DNA from: Holothuria scabra
Lineage: Eukaryota > Echinodermata > Holothuroidea > Aspidochirotida > Holothuriidae
Length of the DNA stretch: 64,000 nucleotides
Reading direction: 5' to 3'
Assembly: GCA_037179385.1 (NCBI GenBank)
Contig: CM074187.1
Coordinates: forward strand, 16,431,450-16,495,449
Part shown: positions 50,781 through 60,729 of the stretch, piece after piece
How positions within the stretch are numbered: the first letter of the stretch is position 1
Layout: every line of letters begins with the position of its first letter
Program-made: the position numbers and the translations under genes
The notes under the pieces: model-generated
Seen by the model: only the letters and a program-made list of their open reading frames with translations
Database searches by the model: none
What the model was told of the DNA's origin: nothing

Positions 50781-51256
50781 TATTATACATGAATCCGGAC
50801 AGCAATTGATGGTCTGATTTCAGTCGGCCATAACTGGGGTCCATCACCTTTAAATCTTTTGATTTCCTTGCTTACCTCTATCATGGATGGTTGTAAACTA
50901 ATTTGTATTTTAAATTCTCCAAGTGCACTAAATATGAGGGTTTGTAATTCGTGTAAACAATACATAAAGATGGTTTTTTAGGCTGATGAACCCCGCTAAT
51001 GGCGGCCTACAGTCACTAAAAACAAGCGCTAATCGGATTCGTCTATAGTATTAATTTTTTCTCCCTATAGACTTAATGAGAGAAAAACCATACCATAAAA
51101 GATGAAAAAATGCTGCAATTGCATAACCATTGAATTGATGAGTCACTTCACTGATTTAAAGTTGAACAGGTTACACTCTTACATGTGAGTAGGTGTGTCA
51201 TCAAATCCTATCAAAGTAACCCCAAAATTGATGGTAAAACAACACCATATACTTGC

Positions 51257-51398
51257 CTGGTCATTTCACTACTGACATGCACATGCCGTGGAACGTATGT
51301 CCAAGGTTCCTTTTGCCTAAGATCTGGACCATTCTTAGTGTGCCACCAACCATGACCTTGAGAAGTTGTGAGTGAGTTCCTGCACAGTTCATTAGGAT
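51257..51398 (-). CDS. Minus-strand gene, exon 2
   Basis: The acceptor CTTATTTTTTAG opens a frame continuing exon 1 (a split Asp codon, then [13 protein letters not shown]). The exon ends at CCAG/GCAAGT, the textbook consensus of a GC-AG intron donor. Without splicing the frame would run only 14 more codons. Confidence 0.65.
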
Positions 51399-54300
51399 CT
51401 AAAAAATAAGGGTCAAGAGAGATATAAAGTTGGTTCACTTAAATTATTCCAAATATGACATTTTGTTTCAGCTTTGGAAACAATTTTTTATGGAAAGTAT
51501 TGTTTAAATTATCCAAGATGGCACCACATACAAAGAAAATATTTTGCATGAGTATTGAACCATTCAGTCTCATTCATATACTCCAACAAGTTTTGCCTGC
51601 TCTGAAAATAATTACATAGCAACTTGTCAATAAAATGCACACTACTGTACATGTACATGCAGACCCAAACCATTTGAAGTTTCTGAAATTTGGGCCAACA
51701 TGCAGTGCTTTGGCAGGGTTTCCATCAGGAAAGGTAACAGTGAGAGGGGGGAGGATTTGTCACCCTTTTCCAGAAGAACTGGACAGTAAATTCCCCTTTC
51801 ATTTTCATGAAAATAAAAAAAATGTCAGTAGCTAGCTGTTTTTTGTTCTAGAAAAGGACCCCTTTGCAGCAATTTCCGAAAATGTAGTTGTGAGCTAACA
51901 TCAATGACGCAACATATGGTTGCCCTTTTCCTACATAATATTCATTTGCAAAAGAACCCCACTAGACCCATAATGATCAGGGGCTTTGAGCAGGAATTTG
52001 GTTGGGGACATCACAGTAATTTTGTCTGAACAGGACCAGGACTTGTGCTGGGATTCTACACAATCTGGAAGGCCGGACCACAATCTGGAAGGCCGAACCT
52101 CACTAGACCCATAATGGTCAGGGGCTTTGAGCAGGAATTTGGTTGGGGACATCACAGTAATTTTGTCCCAACAGGACCAGGACTTGTGCTGGGATTTTAC
52201 ACAATCTGGAAGGCCCGGGAAATTAATTGTGGCATGCGTAGGACCCAAATTGTGGGGACTTGGCCTGGAATTTACCCTCAATTACTGCCCCATCCTGCCT
52301 AGCCAGACTTTCCTCGGGGGTTAACCAATTCAAAACTGAAGTTCCTGGCCAAGACCTAACCATCCCAGGATCTGGAGGGTGGGGGGTCAGGGTTGCAATT
52401 GATAAGTGCATCTTAAACAAGCTTTAAACCCTTCAAATTGGGCCCCTGTAACTTTGGCCAAGGGCAGAATCAATTTGAACTTGGCTGGGATTTGGCAGCA
52501 ATAAATCCCTCCTTTTTTTGATTTTCTGGAAGAAATTCTATATGGTCTTGTGTACCAAATATAATTAGGCCTAACGTTAGGCCTATTGTACAATTCATTT
52601 CATTGGCATGAGTCCCATTTCTTGACATGAGAAAATTTTGTGGCATGAAAAATTGGCACTCAAACTGGGCGATTTTTTGAGGTCATCCGACAGCAAGAAA
52701 CTAAATGACCTTGGCTGGTGTAAAGTTGTAACTTTGTAGAAGCAGACTGGGAGTCCACCAAATCACCACAATCAGTCTGAAAACATTACTTTTTAGTCAT
52801 TTACTAGGCCTATGCTAATATGAAATATCTGGATTTTTTACTACCATTTTGATCTGTTTCCTGTCTTGATATTAACAAAAACAACAAAATGAGGAAAATG
52901 AGGAATGTGGTTTTTAACATAACATAACATAACATAACATAACATAACATAACATAACAGGTTGAAGGGCAAAGGAGGGCCAAGGCCCCATAAGATGCCC
53001 TGAAGTCCAAGCCCTAATCAAAAGTCAAACCACCAAAGCTTGACAACAGCCCCAAATCAGATTCTACCACAGCCATGGAAAAACTTGTCAATGTTAACCT
53101 TAAAGCGGTGAACTGACCGGGAGTTAACTACCCAATCTGGTAGGCAATTCTACTCATTGACAACTCTATGGGAGAAACTAAACTTCCTAATGTCAAGCCT
53201 TGAAAAAGGCTTTTCCAGCTTTTTACAATGCTCACGCACCTGAGAATTACTTTGAACCCTTAAATAACTACAAGTCAGAAGGGGATTCCTTTCACAAAGA
53301 AACTTGTAAACCTGTAGCATGTCTCCCCTAATCCTTCTCAGCTCCAAAGTGGTAAGCCCAAGATGCTTAAGCCTAGCATGATAAGGTAAATTTCTCACCT
53401 CAGGTATAAGACGAGTGGCTCTCCTCCGAACTTGCTCTAAAAGAAACTTGTCCTTTTCATAGAGGGGACTCCAAGCCTGAGGTGCATAGTCGAGATGGGG
53501 TCTTACCAACTGCTTATACAAATTAAGTACAATATCCTTACTAAAATTGATGAAATTCCTCTTGACCAATCCAAGCACTCTATTAGCCTTTGCAGCAGTG
53601 GCTGCACACTGCCTTGATGACTTCAAATCCCCAGTAATTACAACACCCAGATCTTTCTCAAAGGTGACATTATTTAAAACACTACCATTCATGTTATAAT
53701 CATAGCTAAAACTTTTGGGACCAAAATTTAGGACCTTACACTTATCTGCATTAAAAGACATTAGCCATGTCTGAGACCAAGAAAATAACCTATCCAGATC
53801 TTTCTGCAGCAGTAAGGCATCATCCAAAATGCTTATTTTCCTATAAAGCTTAGTATCATCTGCAAACTTACTTAAATATGAGATGTAAGAGAACTATCAA
53901 TATCATTGATGAAAATTAAGAAAAGAAGTGAGCCAAGGACAGAACCCTGTGGTACTCCACTTGTGACTTCTTTCCAAGAGGAGAAGTTACCATTAACAGC
54001 AACTCTCTGAGATCTAGTACCATGAAGCCACGAATTTATCCAATCAGCACAATTGCCCTGAACCCCTAACCTATGCAGTTTAACCATTAGCCTACCTAAT
54101 GGAACTTTATCAAATGCCTTTGAAAAGTCAAGTTAAATGACGTCAGCACCATACCCAGAATCAAGAGATGAAGAGACATCTTCAAGAAAGCTCAGTAAGT
54201 TAGTAACACAAGATCTGCTTGGCAGGAAACCATGCTGAGACAGATTGAGTAACTCATTATCTACAAGATACTTAAGTAAACTATCCTTAATTAAAGCTTC

Positions 54301-54979
54301 CTTAACTTTGCATACAACATTGATTAAACTGACAGGCCTGTAACTGTAAGGCATACTAAGATTAAGATCCCCCTTCTTAAAAATTGGAGTAACATTTGCT
54401 ACCCGCCGGTCAGTAGGAACAAAACTCGAATCCAGACACTTCTGAAAAATGATGGAAAGAGGAACTGACAAAATCTCAGAGCATCAGCTTTTATGATTAC
54501 AAATGCAAACATTAAAAAAAATTAGGTCCGCAACAATTCACCAGGGTCAGGCTCTCATGTCAGTCTCTGAACAAAGGGGTGTGCCCAGATTTCATGCCAG
54601 CATTTTTTCTAATGAAAAAAAAGCTACCATAGTATGAAAGGCACTAATTTTGACTGACTGAATGATTAGGTTTAATTCCACTCAATTCCCCATTAGCAAA
54701 TGACCAAGACATACCTTTTGATGATCTGGTATGTTTCCTAAGTCTCTCTGTGTATTTCACGTACGAACCACCATGTTCATCGTAGCTTCCGGGTTGTATT
54801 ACTTGGTTGTATTTGTTCATATTGATAGGAGGTAACTTGGACGTTGGCGGTCTGTAGGAGACATAACTTCCTTCGGGAATTTTGTGAACAAAGGTGTAAG
54901 AGTATACTGGATTTGGCTCTAAAATTTGGGAACGAATTGGATCTTGATATCCAAGAGATGTCAAATTGAAAAACGCCAT
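51257..54979 (-). CDS. Small ciliary/sperm microtubule-inner-protein-like gene (partial, two exons resolved)
   Basis: Exon 1 is 54979 down to 54715 and exon 2 is 51398 down to 51257. Their phases agree (1 then 2), giving about 135 residues. The protein starts [20 protein letters not shown], is rich in Pro/Tyr/Ser, and in exon 2 has [20 protein letters not shown] followed by [13 protein letters not shown]. Short Trp/Tyr/Pro-rich proteins ending in an SEMTR-type box are typical of axonemal microtubule inner proteins; SPMIP11/TEX49 is a candidate from memory, unverified. A poorly supported next exon is 50927-50876 (AG acceptor, GTAAGC donor, phase fits). An upstream in-frame ATG at 55003 is the alternative start. 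Head-to-head with CCT5. Confidence 0.65.
51958..52218. repeat. 141-bp tandem duplication
   Basis: ACTAGACCCATAATGATCAG at 51961 and its near copy at 52102 start two nearly identical units with GAGCAGGAATTTGGTTGGGG and ACAGGACCAGGACTTGTGCT. A CACAATCTGGAAGGCCG word is additionally doubled at the junction. Located in intron 1 of the minus-strand gene. Confidence 0.85.
52915..54487 (-). mobile_element. CR1-like LINE, 5'-truncated, with broken reverse transcriptase
   Basis: On the minus strand three frames make up one reverse transcriptase domain: 54471-54133 (fingers; [14 protein letters not shown]), 54087-53872 ([19 protein letters not shown]) and 53827-53150 (thumb/C-terminal region). The first two are in one frame separated by a single TAA in the LDFSKAFD region. 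A one-base indel near 53873 then shifts the frame just before the FADD motif. The 3' end carries nine TTATG units (TAACA on +, 52915-52959). Same family as 15431-15835. Lies in intron 1 of the minus-strand gene, in sense orientation. Confidence 0.88.
54715..54979 (-). CDS. Minus-strand gene, exon 1
   Basis: 88 codons plus one base, ending at donor AAAAG/GTATGT. Includes [20 protein letters not shown] and [20 protein letters not shown]. Reading on beyond the donor gives a stop 23 codons later, so an unspliced 111-residue form is the alternative. Confidence 0.7.
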
Positions 54980-55543
54980 TCTTCCTGGTTTAAAAAGGGA
55001 CACAACTCCAGTCGAAGAGCACGATTGCCTTCCCTACTGTTGTACATGCACACGAAATGGACAATAATATCTTAAACTCGCATCACACGTACATACGCAC
55101 AAGTAACATCAAGTACACTGTTTACATATACACGTACCAACTCCGCGATATGTCCAGATAAAAAGTACCTAGCGAACGCAAACACGCACAATGACCGAAT
55201 GACAACAACAAATGATACCATAGTAACAGGCGTTTATTTTAATTTATAAACTTACGATTTGTGTTGTTTTGACATTTGTGGAATATTTCAATAAATTTCG
55301 AAGTTTTTACCATTTATGAAATCTCTTTGATTAAAGTAAGTAGAAAACATCAGATATTAGGAAGGAAATAATAGTTATTTTGACACTTTTGTAGGAAAGG
55401 CTGTACACCATAATAGGATGTAACCTCTGACCCACATAGGCTAAACTGAGTAACATGAAATGGGACATGGTCGCTGCCAACTGTGAATGTAAATCATCCA
55501 TTATCATCTTAATCCGAAAAAACTGAGAAATACTTTTTTAAGG
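54980..55543. promoter_or_regulatory. Probable bidirectional promoter, minus-strand gene / CCT5
   Basis: 564 bp between two divergent start codons. No clear TATA box on either side, as expected for a housekeeping promoter. It includes ACAACTCCAGTCGAAGAGCA and a run of CACACGTACATACGCACAAG. Shared regulation is inferred from spacing only. Confidence 0.5.
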
Positions 55544-55648
55544 ATGGCTTCAACTGGTTCTCTTGCTTTCGATGAGTATGGAAGGCCTTTCATTATCATT
55601 AAAGATCAAGAAAACAAGCAACGTTTAACTGGCATCGAGGCTCAAAAG
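55544..55648 (+). CDS. CCT5: CCT5 exon 1
   Basis: 35 codons, phase 0, ending GIEAQK. The donor AAG/GTTCGT is atypical at +3 but the protein continues correctly at exon 2 ([11 protein letters not shown]). Confidence 0.92.
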
Positions 55649-58600
55649 GTTCGTTTTGTTTTGTGTGCAATGTGCATTCATTTATTAACTGTGTGGAAAG
55701 ATCTAGAAGCCTTGGGCTAGCCTATGCATCATGTTGAGTGTACTGTAAGATGCTTATTAGGGCCTAACCTTAGACCTAACGTTATAATTAATCATTGCTG
55801 ATTTAGAATCATTGTGGTTAACACTCAGTGGTATGATGGGGTGACCGTCAAGTGCGCGGGCCCGTCAAGTGCGCATCTGCATTAACATAACATGTAAAAA
55901 TCTTGAAATGGCAGAGCTCTTATGTGCGCACTCGACGGTACACCGAGTATAGCCAACTTCTTGGGTCTCCGTACCCGGAGGTGGCATATATTTATGCGTA
56001 TAGCCTACATGTAACCCTAACCAATAACCCTAACGTTAGGGCTAACCCAGTATTACTAGGCCTAAGTTAGGCCCTATTTGTATGATGGGGTGACCATCGA
56101 GTGCACACCTGCATTAACATAACATGTAAAAATCTTGAAATGACAGAGCTCTTAGTTGCTCATTCGACGGTTCACCGAGTAGCTATACGTAACCCTAACC
56201 AAATTACTGGGGGTATGGAAACCCATTTAGAGCCCACTTCATCATCTAAGATGTACAATCATGAATATACTTCACATGTTTAGTACTCTGAAAAACTATC
56301 AAAATGTAGCCTAGGGCCTAGGCTTGTTACTGAAGATATGTAAGCCACGTTGTATCAAAAGCATTAGGCAAAGATCTTTCTCCCAACGTGGTGTTGACAT
56401 TTGGAACTTCCAGTGCATGTCGTTATGGCATCATCTCTAAACAGGTTCAAGTCAAGCTTCGACAAAGTGTGGCGTCAAAGCAACATTAATTTTGACCATA
56501 AAGCTGAGATTTAGCAAATTGGATTATCTAGTGACGAAATGGCCGCTGGCCAACAACGTCTGTCTTGATGATGAAGTGTGATCTTTCAATGAATTGCACT
56601 AGCCTAACGTAAGTGAGTCATAACGTTAGTGCTCATTTCATCATGATTTGGCACGAGTTAGACTTATCATGAAGTTATGAATATGACCTCAATCATGAAT
56701 GTGGCCTAAAGTTAGTTCTACCGTTAAGCCTGTGTCCATTGGAACTGTCCCCAGACCAAAATGCCCCAGCTTTTAACCAAAACATCCCCATGATACTGTG
56801 TAGGCCCTATGCATACCAAAATGTCAGTGCATAAAGAATTTGAATGTCCAATTGAAAATTGCAAGCTGGTAAAGTAAGGCGGAAACATGACAGATTATTT
56901 AAAAAAAGAAATATAGCCCAGGTGAAAGGATGGATTTGGGAATCTCTATTCACGTGGGGTCATTCTCTGCCAACTCAACAAATGGATCGGTCGGGCACCG
57001 TCTCAGATTTTACTGAAACTTTTACAAAGCAAAGTTCCACTAATGAAAGGAACACCCCAAAAATTGCAGGTCAGAATTCCAAGCCAATTGGGAGTTGTGG
57101 CCCATTGAAAAATGGCCTGGGCCACATCTTTTCATGCCCAATTTGTGCATGCCATTTCAGCCATTTTTGAGGGCCTATAGCTTCCCAGAAAATGAAGATA
57201 CAAAGCTAAAGGAACCTACCTGGGATATTTTTTGCCCAAATTTTATGAATCTGGCATCAGAAATACTGTATCTGGCTTTATTATGAAGATAAATAGCTTT
57301 TAACATAGCATTTCATTTTTGGCAGCATCCATGTTAATTTTGATATTTGGACCCCTGTGGTTCAGCCAACTTCTATCAGGTATGTGCCATTTTTGGTATA
57401 TATAATATCTGGTAGGTATACTTTGCTCTAACAAAGTTAAAGACCTTAAATATCTTCCATGGCAAAATGGTGGAGGTTCAAACATGGTCACAGAGCCAAA
57501 AAACTCAAATTTTGATGTTTTTCAGGTTGACCTTGTTTATCACCTCCCAATGAACTTGCATTTTTTTCTATCAACAGCTCTATCCCTTTTCTGTATCTTG
57601 CTGAAATTTCAAATAGGGGTTTTCCCCATCTTTAAATTAGAAAATCGTTGTGTGGGTAGGTGGTTCACCATTTCACATAGCAGTGTACAGTGTATGCATG
57701 CATACGGTGAAGGATGTACCACAAGTGGTCTACAAGCTCACATACCTTGTTGAAGAACTACATGTGGATATTTTGAAGTAAACAGTAACTTAAATCTAAG
57801 TAATACACACAATACCACTTAAGTGCAGGCTTTCAGCAATTGTTACGGTGTGGACATGACTTTCTAAATTAGTACTATTGGCAGTTTTGAATGCTGTATG
57901 TCAGTGTGATGAGTACTTAGATAAATTAGGCTATATTCTATTTTGATCCACGTGTTTAGAAATGTTAGAGGGAAACTTGGGTACTAATTGGGTTTCCGTA
58001 CCCAGAAGTGGCATACCTATGCATAGGTATGCACATGCATTTATATATCTCTATCCCTAACACTAACCCTAACCCTGTACTACTGTGCATACGTAACTCT
58101 AACCATATTTACTATGCGTACCGGTACGTAACCTCTTTATTATGCGTACGTAACCCTAACCCTAAAACTGGGTACGGAAACCCAATTAGAGCCAAAACTT
58201 GAGAGATGCATTTGAAAAAGGAATATAAGTGGAAGGATCGATTTATTGCCTAAGCAACCTTTGTTTTTAATGTTATGAATATTTTACAATACATAATATG
58301 TTCAAGTATTAGGTACAAATTCTCAGTTTATTTTAAAATATATACAACGGGAACGTTTTGACCCAGGGACGTTCCTTACGGCCAATCCCTTGACCAAGTG
58401 GGGTTTTTTTTTGGCTCTTAACCTGGAATGCATGCCTTTAGGAAAACTTGGGTTCCGTAATGTGCCATCTGCAGGCCATAAGTTTTATGAAAACTGTTTG
58501 GCATGGTATGTGTTGTTTTCTTAAAGTTTGGCCAACCTCAGGTATAAACCACATTTTTGTGTTTTTGTTCTTACAGTCACACATTCTTGCAGCCAAGGCA

Positions 58601-60121
58601 GTTGCAAGTACACTGAAGACATCTTTGGGACCAAATGGTGAGAACAACAATTTATGCATTTTATGCTGCAATTTTCTGTTGCTGTAGTTAAATTTGATTC
58701 ATTCATGCTGCTTCAGATGGCTACTTGTAAGTTTACTGGAAATACTCTGACAAATGCATTTAATCTTTCAATTGTATCTCCAAGGGCTTGATAAAATGAT
58801 GGTGAGTCCAGATGGTGATGTTACTGTGACAAACGATGGAGCTACAATCTTGGCTAAGATGGATGTCCAGCACCAAATTGCCAAACTTATGGTAGAGTTG
58901 TCAAAATCACAAGATGATGAAATTGGAGATGGAACCACTGGAGTTGTAGGTATGATTGGAATAGTTTTGTCAAAAATGTCACATTCAAATGTGTGTTAAG
59001 TAGGTGGAAAACGTTGCACTTGAAGGGAAATTTCTGTATTTTGTACATTGAAATTCAGAATTTTTAACGAATTGTTCCATGTTTTAATGTACAGTTTACA
59101 GTGCATAGATAAGAATTCCTTGCTGCTCTGTTGTTATAGTCAGCATGGTCAGACACTATGCGAAAGGAAACACTCACCTTCCGTCTAGAGAGATATCAAG
59201 AACTGGCCACATGTATTCTGGTCAGTACGAAGTGAAGGTGAAACATAATTATTTTGTTTGTTTTTTTCTTGAAAATGAGTATGAATTAATGACAACTTGG
59301 ACTTCATCTGACTCTGCAATAAAGTTGCTTTAGATAAGGAAAGAAATATTGGCTCAATTGTCTGCTTGCATTGTAAGCTGTTATGCAGAGTCATTTAGTG
59401 CAGTGTTGGTAGTTATATGTGTTGTTAAAATCTAAAACTGCCAGGCGGCCCATCCATCCCTGAGTTAAGGGAAATTATGCAGTGAGTATTGAACCTTAAA
59501 GGGCCAAACCTCTCACCCCAAACTACAATTTTGGTACCCGGGTACCGAAATTCTCAACTGGCTCAGCTCTTTGATTGACAGCTAATTCAAACAATGCAGA
59601 GTGCCAAAGCCTATTTTACACAGCATGAATGGTACTAAGAGTATTTTGATTATATAAAAGAGTTTTTCTATACTCACCCTGAAGCAATAAACTGAAATTG
59701 TATCTGGATGAGGATGAATTTCAGACAATTGTGGGAGGGGCTTCAGTAAGAAAGTTAGGAAAATTGGCACTGTTTGCAGTGAGAGAACTGGGCCTTTAAT
59801 AAAAAGAGACAACGGTGGCAATTTGAGTTGCTCTCTAACTTTGATGTTTTCTCCTCCTTTTGGATAGAATGTTTTCATTGATAAAGATGTTAACAATAAC
59901 TTTCCCTTTGCAACTATCTCAGTGTTAGCTGGAGCTCTGTTAGAGCATGCCGAGCAGTTGTTGGACAGAGGCATCCACCCAATCCGAATAGCAGATGGAT
60001 ATGACCTAGCATCTCGGATAGCCATTCAGAAATTGGATCAAATCGCAGAAGACTTCAAGTTTACCAAGGATAACCTAGATCCCCTGATTGAAACTGCCAT
60101 GACCACACTTAGTTCTAAAAT
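55544..60121 (+). CDS. CCT5: T-complex protein 1 subunit epsilon (CCT5), first four exons
   Basis: Subunit of the cytosolic chaperonin TRiC/CCT, which folds actin, tubulin and other proteins with ATP. Exons: 55544-55648, 58577-58637, 58785-58949, 59923-60121 (530 nt, 176 codons plus 2 nt). All phases agree. The start [20 protein letters not shown] closely matches animal CCT5. ATP-site motifs are present: LGPNG (residues 52-56), NDGATI (72-77) and GDGTTG (103-108, with the catalytic Asp). The donors of exons 1 (GTTCGT) and 4 (AAAT/GTGAGT) are slightly off consensus. The remaining ~365 residues lie beyond the right edge; no further exon was found in 60.1-64.0 kb. Confidence 0.95.
55838..55943. 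mobile_element. Short MITE, GGTGACCGTC family (copy A)
   Basis: Ends GGGGTGACCGTCAAGTGCGC and GCGCACTCGACGGTACACC, near-perfect complements. Interior CATTAACATAACATGTAAAA and TCTTGAAATGGCAGAGCTCT is shared with copy B at 56086. The left terminus contains a 16-bp internal repeat of CCGTCAAGTGCGC. Located in CCT5 intron 1. Confidence 0.75.
55960..56232. mobile_element. Telomere-word MITE, diverged copy with nested insertion
   Basis: Left end TTGGGTCTCCGTACCCGGAG and right end TATGGAAACCCATTTAG correspond to the perfect ends of the copy at 57984-58189. The interior holds TAACCCTAACC words. GGTGACCGTC-family copy B is nested inside it. Confidence 0.65.
56086..56175. mobile_element. Short MITE, GGTGACCGTC family (copy B)
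   Basis: Same interior as copy A, ends GGGTGACCATCGAGTGCAC and CATTCGACGGTTCACC. Nested within the telomere-word MITE. Confidence 0.7.
57984..58189. mobile_element. MITE with 22-bp perfect terminal inverted repeats and telomere-like interior
   Basis: The two 22-base ends (57984-58005 and 58168-58189, containing ATTGGGTTTCCGTACCCAG) are perfect complements. Counting TA as target gives TA/ATTGGG...CCCAAT/TA, as in Tc1/mariner-type MITEs. The 160-bp interior holds several CCCTAACCCTAA words. Located in CCT5 intron 1. Confidence 0.8.
58577..58637 (+). CDS. CCT5: CCT5 exon 2
   Basis: 61 nt after TTCTTACAG, encoding [20 protein letters not shown] and the first base of Gly. Donor ATG/GTGAGA. Confidence 0.92.
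58785..58949 (+). CDS. CCT5: CCT5 exon 3
   Basis: Acceptor TATCTCCAAG. Encodes [20 protein letters not shown] through [15 protein letters not shown]; phase-1 donor TAG/GTATGA. Confidence 0.93.
59492..59800. mobile_element. MITE-like element related to 33740-34066
   Basis: Left end ACCTTAAAGGGCCAAACCTC TCACC; right end CAGTGAGAGAACTGGGCC TTTAAT, partly complementary. Internal TATACTCACCCTGAAGCAAT and GGATGAGGATGAATTTCAGA match the TMEM245 intron 9 copy in order. It ends just upstream of CCT5 exon 4. Confidence 0.65.
59923..60121 (+). CDS. CCT5: CCT5 exon 4
   Basis: Acceptor CTATCTCAG. Encodes [40 protein letters not shown] and ends TTLSSK plus two bases. Confidence 0.9.
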
Positions 60122-60642
60122 GTGAGTTTGATTCTTGAATAATCTGTACTGTAGAATAGAATTATTATGGTATATTAAGAATGTACACCAAAATGAAAGA
60201 TTTGAGTCTAAAATGAAGTGTAAGAATTTGAAAGTGATAATTACTGTAGGACCAAGCAGGAAAAAAATGCATCTATACATTCTCATCTAAGTTATTGTGA
60301 ATGTTTAATATTTGCGTAGCAACAGGATCTCTTGTAGGTCCCAGTGATCTTCAGGACCAAAGCTCCGCTAAATTAAAATTTTCTTTTGAAACCATTGTGT
60401 TGCCTTTATTTCATGGGCAAAGCATACTGATACAACTGACACAAACCATTTTACTTTCATGCATTGAATTTTATTCCATCAAATGCAAGGATGTACAACT
60501 GCAAGTCTCTCACATTGTTATGGATTATATAGAAACAGCCATTGAATTTGGAGGCTTGTGAGTGCTATTGCATACCATCACTCGCCAAATATCATCCCAA
60601 TGAAGATGGGTGCTAAAATCTATTAAAGTATAATAAAACAGC

Positions 60643-60722
60643 TAGGGCTGTGCATTTTCGGTTAATTCACTATCCGTTTAACCGATTTTATTAACCGACG
60701 GTTAACCGTTTAACCGAAAATG
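60643..60722. mobile_element. hAT-like terminus with internal TTAACCG palindromes
   Basis: TAGGGCTGTGCATTTTCGG is typical of hAT-type ends. The following 60 bp contain CATTTTCGGTTAA ... TTAACCGAAAATG and ACGGTTAACCGTTTAACCG. No convincing opposite end or 8-bp duplication was found, so this may be a solo or truncated terminus. Confidence 0.35.
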
Positions 60723-60729
60723 ACGTAAT

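Noticed and set aside
50783..50927. Possible third exon of the minus-strand gene (…LQPSMIE then …GPQLWPTEIRPSIAVRIHV)
   Set aside because: Phase and splice dinucleotides fit, but the protein does not resemble the expected family end and the region may be repeat-derived. Not called as a separate exon.
58060..58165. True interstitial telomere
   Set aside because: The TAACCC words are few, irregular and enclosed by perfect MITE ends; they belong to the transposon.
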